Positions 1 to 5,322 of a stretch of DNA of 6,018 nucleotides are shown here, in pieces. The stretch's first letter is position 1; every line of letters starts with the position of its first letter. The stretch comes from Bacteroidota bacterium (GTDB lineage: Bacteria > Bacteroidota > Bacteroidia > Bacteroidales > Tenuifilaceae). The DNA is taken from assembly GCA_023406715.1 (NCBI GenBank), contig JAEXVC010000120.1, positions 1-6,018 on the forward strand, read 5' to 3'. The notes under the pieces were generated by a model, which was given only the letters and a program-made list of their open reading frames with translations, was not told the origin of the DNA and searched no databases. Both the position numbers and the translations under genes were made by a program.

Positions 1-63
1 GGCAAGCTAGCTGCTATGGTTTACAAAATGCAAAACGAATTGGATGAGTTGAAAAAGAAATAA
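1..63 (+). CDS. C-terminal end of an unidentified protein (partial)
   Basis: Reading frame 1 is open from the window edge for 20 codons and ends in TAA at 61-63. The visible tail contains MVYKMQNELDELKKK, a short charged stretch with heptad-like spacing (M, L, L) that could be a helical or coiled-coil C-terminus. Nothing visible identifies the family. The gene is followed within 30 bp by a strong inverted repeat and then by the convergent amidohydrolase gene, which fits a genuine gene end. The frame is supported only by this context and by the coding-like composition, so the call is tentative. Confidence 0.6.
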   Translation, partial: GKLAAMVYKMQNELDELKKK

Positions 64-92
64 TCAAAATCAATAACGCATTTACAAATGCA

Positions 93-123
93 AAATAAGT
101 TTCGAGAATTTCGAAACTTATTT
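93..123. terminator. Bidirectional terminator-like inverted repeat
   Basis: AAATAAGTTTCGA (93-105) and TCGAAACTTATTT (111-123) are perfect 13-bp inverted copies around a 5-nt loop, GAATT. The outer ends are A-rich on the left and T-rich on the right, so each strand would give a hairpin ending in a short U-containing stretch. It lies between two convergent gene ends, at 63 on the plus strand and 144 on the minus strand, which is where a shared rho-independent terminator is expected. The stem is AT-rich at its base and the U tract is short, so it may be of moderate strength. Confidence 0.75.
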
Positions 124-143
124 GTCCTTATCAACTTTTGAAT

Positions 144-1379
144 TTACTTCTTGCTTAGGTAATCGAGGATAATTTGAACTTCGACTTTTACACCGTTGAC
201 CAAGGCAGATTCGTCGATATTAAAACCGGGGTTATGGTTTGCCACACCTGGGCCAACGCCCAAAATCAGAAAACACTCTGGGGCAATATCACTATAGTAA
301 GCAAAATCCTCGCTAGCGGTCATACGAGGGGCGTCAATTACGCTATCCGAACCAAGAATTTTGATAGCACTCTCGCGAGCAAGTACATTAAGAGTAACAT
401 CGTTATTTATAGGTCTGTAGCTGAAAACGTAATTGAGATTACTGCTAGCTCCATTTGCCTTGGCAACATTATCCACAACGGTTTTTACACGTTCAGCAAC
501 AAGTTGGCGGGTAGTTTCATTTATGGTTCGCACGGTTCCAGTTATTTCAACCTTGTCGGGGATAACATTTGGGGCATCGCCCGCATTAAATTGCCCAACT
601 GAAATAACGGCCATCTCACCAGGAGTAACATTCCGCGAAACAATGGTTTGCAATGTAGTCACAATCTCCGACCCAGTAACAATAGGGTCTATCCCAAGAT
701 GTGGCATAGAACCGTGGGTACCTTTCCCCTGTACGGTGATGTAGAAAAAATCGGCAATTGTGGATGCCGCTCCATTGGGAAGAATCCCAACATGCCCCGA
801 GGGGTAATTCGAGAAAACGTGAACCCCAAAGAAAGCTTCAACATCCTTAAGCACTCCCGATTTAATAATTTCGCGAGCGCCACCAGGATTGACCTCCTCA
901 GCGTGCTGAAAAATAAAGTATACTGTTCCGGCAAGTTCCTTTTGTAATTTCGATAGCGTTGCGGCTGCTCCAAGCAGAACCGATGTGTGGGCATCGTGAC
1001 CGCAAGCGTGGCTAACGCCCGTAACAATGGACGAAAATGGCAAACCGGTCTCCTCCTGAACTGGCAGCGCGTCCATATCGGCGCGGAAGGCAACAGTTTT
1101 ACCCTTTTTTGCACCATGCAAAATGCCTACTACGCTTGTTGATGTGGGGCGAACCACCTCAATATTGCCAAAACCCTTTAGTATACCAGCAACATACTCG
1201 GAGGTGTTAACCTCCTTAAACGACAACTCTGGATTCTGATGAATATACCTACGCCATTCTATTACCTTATCGGTAGGAATATGCTTTTCCCACGAAGGAG
1301 ATGATTTTACCTGAGCCATACTTACAGCGCTAATGAAACAAGTGAGAATTACTGTGAATAAATATTTTATGCATTTCAT
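144..1379 (-). CDS. Exported M20D-family amidohydrolase (metallopeptidase)
   Basis: This encodes a 411-aa zinc-type amidohydrolase of peptidase family M20D, the group that includes hippurate hydrolases and IAA-amino-acid hydrolases. Such enzymes cleave N-acyl amino acids; the substrate here cannot be told. The expected motifs are present in order: RADMD (99-103), HACGHDAH (124-131, with Cys126 and His128 as metal ligands), the Glu161-Glu162 pair (general base and ligand), GVH with His187, the lid/dimer-domain THG with His222, ASEDF (around Glu357) and HNPGF with His382. I chose the ATG at 1377-1379 because it starts a clear signal peptide: Lys2 and Lys5, a hydrophobic core (about 6-19), then SMA|Q with probable cleavage after Ala22. 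An in-frame ATG at 1472 would add 31 unlikely residues ahead of it. The product is therefore probably periplasmic, whereas many M20D relatives are cytosolic. It is transcribed alone, divergently from the reductase gene. Confidence 0.93.
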   Translation of the reverse strand: MKCIKYLFTVILTCFISAVSMAQVKSSPSWEKHIPTDKVIEWRRYIHQNPELSFKEVNTSEYVAGILKGFGNIEVVRPTSTSVVGILHGAKKGKTVAFRADMDALPVQEETGLPFSSIVTGVSHACGHDAHTSVLLGAAATLSKLQKELAGTVYFIFQHAEEVNPGGAREIIKSGVLKDVEAFFGVHVFSNYPSGHVGILPNGAASTIADFFYITVQGKGTHGSMPHLGIDPIVTGSEIVTTLQTIVSRNVTPGEMAVISVGQFNAGDAPNVIPDKVEITGTVRTINETTRQLVAERVKTVVDNVAKANGASSNLNYVFSYRPINNDVTLNVLARESAIKILGSDSVIDAPRMTASEDFAYYSDIAPECFLILGVGPGVANHNPGFNIDESALVNGVKVEVQIILDYLSKK

Positions 1380-1639
1380 TGAATTACTTCTTTTATAATA
1401 CGAATGTTGTTGTCTGGAACACCTAAATATAGATAATTTAAAACTGAAAATACCCATAAACCCAAAAAGCAAAAATTATTCTATTCACCAACTATTCATA
1501 AAACGAACAATTTGAATAGCCTTGAAGAATGGAAATTTAAAGCTTTTCATTAATTTTACTAACTAGAATAGGGCGTTTTTTTTAATTTCAACCGAAAGTA
1601 ATCAGCAAAACATTAGCCATACAAAATAAATAAAGGTAA
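1380..1639. promoter_or_regulatory. Divergent intergenic region
   Basis: This 260-bp AT-rich spacer separates the starts of the amidohydrolase (minus) and the ketopantoate-reductase-family gene (plus), so it should hold both promoters. I see only imperfect -7 elements: TATATTTA on the minus strand (1431 down to 1424), about 45 bp before the amidohydrolase ATG, and TAATTTTA on the plus strand (1551-1558), about 80 bp before the reductase ATG. Neither has TTG at the usual 17-23 bp upstream, so neither is a firm call. The reductase has one of the few SD-like sites here, AAAGG at 1632-1636, only 3 nt from its ATG. No RNA gene or small ORF is convincing. Confidence 0.45.
1481..1519. repeat. Heptamer CTATTCA repeated twice direct and once inverted
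   Basis: CTATTCA occurs at 1481-1487 and 1492-1498, 11 bp apart (about one helical turn). Its inverted copy TGAATAG is at 1513-1519. All three sit in the middle of the divergent promoter spacer. This arrangement could be an operator for a regulator of either gene, but 7-bp repeats in AT-rich DNA also arise by chance. Confidence 0.3.
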
Positions 1640-2569
1640 ATGAAAATAGCCATTATAGGAACAGGAGGAGTTGGTGGATACTTTGGAGCCAAATTAGCCC
1701 ATGCTGGTAACGATGTTACATTTCTTGCCCGAGGCGAACACTTAAAGGTAATTCAGCGAAACGGATTAACTGTTAAGAGCATTTTAGGCGATTTTAAAGT
1801 TCAAAACATAAAAGCAACCGATAAAATTTCCAACATCAAAAAGCCAGACTTAGTAATTATCAGCGTTAAAGCGTGGCAAATACGAGAAATTGGGGCAGAA
1901 CTATCCACGATTTTGAATAACGATACCATTATTATTCCACTGCAAAATGGAGTATTGGCTGCGGACGAGTTGTCTGAAAACATTGATAGGAGGCATATCC
2001 TGGGCGGATTATGCCGAATAATTAGCAAAATTGAAGCACCGGGAGTAATTAACCATTTCGGGGTTACACCTACCATTGTTTTTGGCGAACTCGATAAATC
2101 AATAACAGAGAGGCTTGCTAGGATTCAAAATGTATTTAATGCTGCGGGAATTGAATCGAGAATATCCGATGATATTGAAGCCGATATTTGGAAAAAATTC
2201 ATTTCGATTTGTGTTAGCGGATTGTTGGTAGTTTCAAACACAACTTACGGCGAACTTAGAGAGTTGAGAGAAACCCGCACCCTTATGGTTGAACTAATTA
2301 ATGAGGTTTACTTATTATCCAAGAAAATAGGTGTAAACATTGAGGAGGGCTTTATTGACAAAACCGTTTCGTTTATCGACTCCTACCCTGCAGATTCAAC
2401 ATCATCTTTAACAAGGGATGTCTGGGAGAAGAAACCATCGGAAATTGAGTATCAGAACGGAACTGTTGTTCGCTTGGGCGAAAAATACGGCGTTGCAACA
2501 CCAATAAATAGGTTTGTGTACAGTTGCATTCTACCAAGCGAACTTAAGGCACAAGGTCTGAAACAGTAA
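1640..2569 (+). CDS. Ketopantoate reductase family protein (PanE/ApbA-like)
   Basis: The product is a 309-aa NADPH-dependent reductase of the 2-dehydropantoate 2-reductase family, whose reference member reduces ketopantoate to pantoate for pantothenate and CoA synthesis in the cytoplasm. Visible marks are the N-terminal Rossmann loop GTGGVGG (7-13), SVKAW with Lys77, PLQNGV with Asn103, WKKF with the probable catalytic Lys186, and the C-terminal helical-domain signature with Ser256 and EIEYQNG (Glu268). These correspond to E. coli PanE Lys72, Asn98, Lys176, Ser244 and Glu256. The E. coli positions Asn180 and Asn184 instead align by eye with Ile190 and Gly194, and SG follows the Lys as in many PanE-like paralogues. 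The true substrate may therefore be another 2-oxo acid. The start is supported by AAAGG just upstream. No other pantothenate genes are adjacent. I leave the symbol blank for this reason, though panE is the nearest name. Confidence 0.88.
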   Translation: MKIAIIGTGGVGGYFGAKLAHAGNDVTFLARGEHLKVIQRNGLTVKSILGDFKVQNIKATDKISNIKKPDLVIISVKAWQIREIGAELSTILNNDTIIIPLQNGVLAADELSENIDRRHILGGLCRIISKIEAPGVINHFGVTPTIVFGELDKSITERLARIQNVFNAAGIESRISDDIEADIWKKFISICVSGLLVVSNTTYGELRELRETRTLMVELINEVYLLSKKIGVNIEEGFIDKTVSFIDSYPADSTSSLTRDVWEKKPSEIEYQNGTVVRLGEKYGVATPINRFVYSCILPSELKAQGLKQ

Positions 2570-2627
2570 ACGGGTTCTGCTTAAAAAACTTATATTTTCA
2601 AGAAAGTTATAGTCCTTTTCCAAAACA

Positions 2628-2657
2628 TTGTAATATCTCTTTTGTTTGTTATGTTTA
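2628..2657 (+). promoter_or_regulatory. Bacteroidota-type promoter for the small membrane protein
   Basis: TTG at 2628-2630 is followed after exactly 19 bp by TATGTTTA at 2650-2657. This matches the Bacteroidota housekeeping consensus (TTG or TTTG at -33, TAnnTTTG at -7) at all but the last base. Transcription would begin near 2662-2665, about 52-55 nt before the ATG at 2717. It lies wholly in the gap after the reductase stop codon. Confidence 0.6.
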
Positions 2658-2664
2658 TGGGTTT

Positions 2665-2689
2665 AATGGCTGAGTCTTATTCAGCCATT
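2665..2689 (+). promoter_or_regulatory. Perfect stem-loop at the predicted mRNA 5' end
   Basis: AATGGCTGA (2665-2673) pairs perfectly with TCAGCCATT (2681-2689) around a 7-nt loop. The stem starts just where transcription from the promoter at 2628-2657 should begin, so it would form a 5'-terminal hairpin of the small membrane protein's mRNA. That could stabilise the mRNA or affect translation. No T tract follows, which argues against a terminator for the reductase gene, although that reading is not excluded. No anti-terminator alternative or riboswitch-like core is visible. Confidence 0.55.
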
Positions 2690-2716
2690 TATTGGAGTAC
2701 GTTATAAATTACAAAA

Positions 2717-2974
2717 ATGGAAAGGTTTAATTTTAAGGAACTTGAATTAAAACAAGAAGGGAATTGGCTACAGCGCACTATTCGTTCCAATCACTTTCAG
2801 AAAACCGTCATATACAGCCTAATTGGCGCTGTAATTGGATATGCGTTGTTTTACTTTGGACAAGATGCAGCAGTTAAATCGCTCTGGAGCAAAGAGGCTA
2901 CCCAAAATATATTGGTGGGATTGGGAATTGGCTTATTTATAACCAACAGTCCTTGTGCCAGAGGAAGGTGCTAA
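2717..2974 (+). CDS. Small two-helix membrane protein with C-terminal CX4C
   Basis: This is an 85-aa protein that I cannot assign to a named family with certainty. A polar N-terminus (1-29, with Arg20, Arg23 and Lys29) precedes a first hydrophobic helix (about 31-47, glycine-containing, VIYSLIGAVIGY). A loop with several Lys and Glu residues follows, then a second hydrophobic segment (about 63-77, NILVGLGIGLFI) and a short tail, NSPCARGRC, that ends in Cys80-X4-Cys85. Basic residues on both ends suggest that both termini face the cytoplasm. The layout resembles small Bacteroidota inner-membrane proteins of the DUF6132 type, but this is only a resemblance. It has its own promoter and 5' hairpin upstream and no SD sequence, as is common in the phylum. 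The FrnE-like gene begins 67 bp downstream. The abrupt end after the second helix could mean truncation, but no continuing frame is evident. Confidence 0.68.
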   Translation: MERFNFKELELKQEGNWLQRTIRSNHFQKTVIYSLIGAVIGYALFYFGQDAAVKSLWSKEATQNILVGLGIGLFITNSPCARGRC

Positions 2975-2986
2975 CCCGTAACTTTG
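2953..2986 (+). promoter_or_regulatory. Candidate promoter for the FrnE-like gene
   Basis: TAACTTTG at 2979-2986 is a perfect match to the Bacteroidota -7 element TAnnTTTG. A TTG at 2953-2955 lies 23 bp upstream, at the long end of the accepted spacing. Transcription would start near 2991-2994, about 50 nt before the ATG at 3042. The upstream part overlaps the last codons of the small membrane protein gene, so the oxidoreductase may be read both from here and by read-through. Confidence 0.45.
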
Positions 2987-3041
2987 AAAAATGCACTGAG
3001 TTTATTTCATCCTTGAAATTCAACCATTAAACAAACACATT

Positions 3042-3752
3042 ATGAAAATAGAAGTATGGAGCGATGTAGCGTGTCCGTTTTGCTATATCGGGAAAGTGCG
3101 ATTGGAAAAAGCTTTATCGGAACTTAGTTTTGCAAACGAAATTCAGGTAATCTGGAAAAGCTTTATGCTCAATCCAAATTTAGTAACCGATTTAAATCTG
3201 AGCATAACAGACTATTTAGTCAACACAAAGGATTTACTCCCCGAGGAAGTGGAAGAGATGAACCAGTATATAACCGAAATGGCATTAAAATCGGGGCTTG
3301 AATTGAATATCGAAAAGATTGTTGTTGCTAATACGCGCAAGGCGCACAACCTAATCCATTACGCAAAAAGCAAGGGCAAACAATCCGAAATGAAATCGAG
3401 GATTTTTAAAGCCTATTTTACCGAAAGTAGAAATGTTGATGATATTGATGAACTAGTGCTAATGGCCAAAGAGGTTGGGCTAGAGACCGAAAATTTGAAA
3501 GGAATACTAAGCAACGAAGTATTTAATAACGATATCGAAACCGACATTTATGAATCGCGACAGATTGGTGTTCGCGGAGTTCCGCACTTTGTTATCGACA
3601 ATAAATTTGTGATTAATGGTGCTCAGGAACAAAGTGTTTTCTCTCAAACCATCGAAAAATCATATACAGATTGGAAACAGGCGAATGGTGACAAGACCAA
3701 CACTACCATTAATGGATTACAGTGCGATATCGATGGCAAATGCAATAATTAA
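3042..3752 (+). CDS. FrnE-like DsbA-family thiol oxidoreductase
   Basis: The product is a 236-aa protein of the DsbA/FrnE thioredoxin-fold group, which catalyses disulfide exchange or isomerisation; the partner proteins are unknown. The start MKIEVWSDVACPFCYIGK has the redox motif Cys11-Pro-Phe-Cys14 (FrnE proteins often have CPWC). A helical insertion domain follows (about 50-150). The cis-proline loop is RGVPHFV (Pro181 after Val180), and a final helix is rich in charged residues. There is no signal peptide, so it acts in the cytoplasm, unlike true periplasmic DsbA. After the fold comes a tail with Cys228-X5-Cys234, just before the C-terminus. The Deinococcus FrnE that I recall has a second cysteine pair of CX4C type in its C-terminal extension, so this may be a functional second redox or metal site. 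The length is normal for the group. It sits 67 bp after the small membrane protein gene, which also ends in a cysteine pair. Confidence 0.9.
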   Translation: MKIEVWSDVACPFCYIGKVRLEKALSELSFANEIQVIWKSFMLNPNLVTDLNLSITDYLVNTKDLLPEEVEEMNQYITEMALKSGLELNIEKIVVANTRKAHNLIHYAKSKGKQSEMKSRIFKAYFTESRNVDDIDELVLMAKEVGLETENLKGILSNEVFNNDIETDIYESRQIGVRGVPHFVIDNKFVINGAQEQSVFSQTIEKSYTDWKQANGDKTNTTINGLQCDIDGKCNN

Positions 3753-3790
3753 GTTCTAGAACTCCAAATTAGGATTTTGATAGATTTATG

Positions 3791-3865
3791 TCGGGGTGGC
3801 GAGATTCGAACTCGCGGCCTCGTCGTCCCGAACGACGCGCGCTAACCGGGCTGCGCTACACCCCG
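3791..3865 (-). tRNA. tRNA-Pro (anticodon CGG)
   Basis: The minus strand folds as a 75-nt cloverleaf. The acceptor stem is CGGGGTG/CACCCCG with discriminator A. The D stem is GCGC/GCGC with a 10-nt loop containing GG. The anticodon stem is CGTCG/CGACG around TTCGGGA, giving CGG at positions 34-36. The variable loop has 5 nt, and the T stem GCGAG/CTCGC encloses TTCGAAT. The C1-G72 pair, A73 and G37 next to the CGG anticodon are typical of bacterial tRNA-Pro, so it reads CCG codons. The 3' CCA is not encoded: CAT follows the discriminator base. The gene lies alone, opposite to the flanking protein genes. Confidence 0.96.
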
Positions 3866-3906
3866 AAAACCAACATAGAAGCATCTGTGAATCGCTTCCG
3901 CTGTAA

Positions 3907-3914
3907 CAAAAATA
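3907..3914 (-). promoter_or_regulatory. -7 element of the tRNA-Pro promoter
   Basis: On the minus strand this reads TATTTTTG, a perfect match to TAnnTTTG. Transcription would start near 3900, giving a leader of about 35 nt before the mature tRNA 5' end at 3865. No TTG lies at the usual 19 bp upstream; a TTTA occurs about 23 bp upstream. The upstream side overlaps the divergent promoter of the DUF2851 gene. Confidence 0.45.
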
Positions 3915-3931
3915 GCTATTCGTTCAATTCC

Positions 3932-3961
3932 TTGTTCTAAATTATGACTCAATTAATTTTT
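3932..3961 (+). promoter_or_regulatory. Promoter of the DUF2851 gene
   Basis: TTG at 3932-3934, a 19-bp spacer and TAATTTTT at 3954-3961 match the Bacteroidota TTG-N19-TAnnTTTG pattern at all but the last base. Transcription would start near 3966-3969, about 30 nt before the ATG at 3997. This makes the in-frame TTG codon at 3970 an unlikely start, because it would lie at the mRNA 5' end. Confidence 0.55.
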
Positions 3962-3996
3962 TTTGTAAATTGAAGTTTGTTTATCAACAACTTACA

Positions 3997-5280
3997 ATGA
4001 ACGAGGCTATTTTACATTTTATCTGGAAGTACAAACCGTACATTTTTAATGGTTTAAAAACTATCAATAATGAACCAATTGAGGTTATTGATGCAGGAGA
4101 ATACAACTCCAACGCAGGCCCCGATTTCTTTAATTCAAAAGTTAAGGTTGGCAATACGCTCTGGGCTGGGAACGTGGAAATGCACATCAACTCATCGGAT
4201 TGGTTCAACCACAACCACCAAACCGATAAAAATTACGACAATGTTATTCTGCATGTGGTTGTTAAAAACGATAAGCAAGCCGTTACTTCATATGGAAACC
4301 AAATACCTACGCTACAAATTAAATATCCATCGGAAATTGAAACAGAACTGTTAGCCATTACCAATTCTGGGAGTTGGATACCCTGTGCAGGTAAAATTCA
4401 AGAGGTCAATCCTTTTACCACGAAATCGTGGGTGGATAAAATGATGGTAGAGCGGTTGGAACAAAAAACCGAGTTGGTTAACCAAACAGTAAAAGATTGT
4501 AACGGTAGTTGGGAGGAGGCTTTTTACAGGTCTGTAGTTCGATGTTTTGGACTTAAGGTTAACGCATTGCCCGCTGAATTGCTTGCAAAAAACACTCCCT
4601 TAAAGGTTTTGGCAAAGCAAAAGGATAATCTATTTCAGCTGGAAGCCATCCTATTTGGACAATCAGGCCTACTCGACAATGCCGAAACTGACGATGAATA
4701 CCAACTCTCCCTAAAAATTGAGTACAACTATCTGCAGAAAAAATTTAACTTAACACCTATCGATTTTAGCCTGTGGAAGTTTCTGCGGATGCGTCCTGCC
4801 GCATTCCCCACAATCAGAATTGCACAACTGGCAATGCTAATCCATAAATCGTCATCGCTATTTTCCAAGTTAATTGAGGTGGATAGTTACTCTGAAATGG
4901 TTTCGATGCTTACCGTAAACACTTCGGAATACTGGGAAACGCACTATACTTTTGGGAATAAATCAACAAAACAGAACAAACAACTCGGTAGTCAAACTAT
5001 CGAAACCATTGTGCTTAACTCGGTTATTCCATTTATGTTCGCCTATGGCGAAAGTAGAGGTAAGCCAGAACAAAAGGAAAAGGCATTGAGCCTGCTGGAG
5101 AAATTGCCAGTAGAGAAAAATAGCACCATAGATGGCTTCAGAAAGATTGGCTTCGACGCACAATCTGCCTTCGACTCGCAAGCATTGCTATACCTCAAAA
5201 CTAACTACTGCGACACTCGCAAATGTATATTTTGTAATATAGGTTCGTCAATCTTATTAAAAAGCAACATATCTTTATAA
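3997..5280 (+). CDS. DUF2851 family protein
   Basis: This is a 427-aa soluble protein of a family of unknown function that I recognise as DUF2851, typical of Bacteroidota and usually of about this length. I chose the ATG at 3997, giving MNEAILHFIWK as in relatives, over the in-frame TTG at 3970. The conserved N-terminal block is visible: EVIDAGEYNSNAGPDFFN (29-46), WAGNVEMH (56-63), SSDW (66-69), HNHQTD with His72 and His74, and YDNVILHVV (80-88). The middle is helical, with LRMRPAAFPTIRIAQLA at 263-279. The C-terminus carries YCDTRKCIFCNIG, with Cys405, Cys410 and Cys413, possibly a metal site. The GPDF...VEMH spacing is reminiscent of PD-(D/E)XK nuclease folds, but this is my inference. No signal peptide or membrane helix is seen, so it is likely cytoplasmic. 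It is followed by the SDR gene after 42 bp, so the two are probably co-transcribed. Confidence 0.9.
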   Translation: MNEAILHFIWKYKPYIFNGLKTINNEPIEVIDAGEYNSNAGPDFFNSKVKVGNTLWAGNVEMHINSSDWFNHNHQTDKNYDNVILHVVVKNDKQAVTSYGNQIPTLQIKYPSEIETELLAITNSGSWIPCAGKIQEVNPFTTKSWVDKMMVERLEQKTELVNQTVKDCNGSWEEAFYRSVVRCFGLKVNALPAELLAKNTPLKVLAKQKDNLFQLEAILFGQSGLLDNAETDDEYQLSLKIEYNYLQKKFNLTPIDFSLWKFLRMRPAAFPTIRIAQLAMLIHKSSSLFSKLIEVDSYSEMVSMLTVNTSEYWETHYTFGNKSTKQNKQLGSQTIETIVLNSVIPFMFAYGESRGKPEQKEKALSLLEKLPVEKNSTIDGFRKIGFDAQSAFDSQALLYLKTNYCDTRKCIFCNIGSSILLKSNISL

Positions 5281-5305
5281 AAAATTTGCTGACCCCAAAT
5301 TTGAA

Positions 5306-5321
5306 CTGAAACCCTGAAACC
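5306..5321 (+). repeat. Tandem 8-bp repeat before the SDR start codon
   Basis: CTGAAACC is repeated perfectly in tandem (5306-5313 and 5314-5321), ending 1 nt before the ATG at 5323. It fills the place where a ribosome binding site would be, and no SD sequence is visible. It may be a slippage duplication with no function, or it may affect translation initiation. Confidence 0.5.
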
Positions 5322-5322
5322 A

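Noticed and set aside
174..1117. Several open frames on both strands within the amidohydrolase gene (for example 174-602 plus, 689-1117 minus)
   Set aside because: They lie inside a gene with complete M20D motifs, show no recognisable domains and are low-complexity shadows of its codon pattern.
1380..1472. N-terminal extension of the amidohydrolase to an ATG at 1472
   Set aside because: It would put 31 unlikely residues before a normal signal peptide and run across the probable promoter.
2570..2627. Possible terminator after the ketopantoate-reductase-family gene (AACTT...AAGTT)
   Set aside because: The stem is only 5 bp and AT-rich with no U tract.
2717..3752. Toxin-antitoxin or defence pair in the small protein and its neighbour
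   Set aside because: The second gene is a clear DsbA/FrnE-fold oxidoreductase with CPFC and cis-Pro motifs, and the spacing and promoters do not fit a toxin-antitoxin operon.
3752..3763. 12-bp palindrome AGTTCTAGAACT overlapping the stop codon of the FrnE-like gene, considered as a terminator
   Set aside because: It has no loop and no T tract, so it cannot form a useful terminator hairpin; one such palindrome may be chance.
3791..3865. tRNA gene as an integration site for a mobile element
   Set aside because: No integrase, direct repeat of the tRNA 3' end or foreign-looking composition is seen on either side within the window.
3970..3996. TTG start codon for the DUF2851 gene
   Set aside because: The ATG at 3997 matches the family N-terminus as I know it, and the predicted transcription start falls at about 3966-3969, leaving no leader for the TTG.
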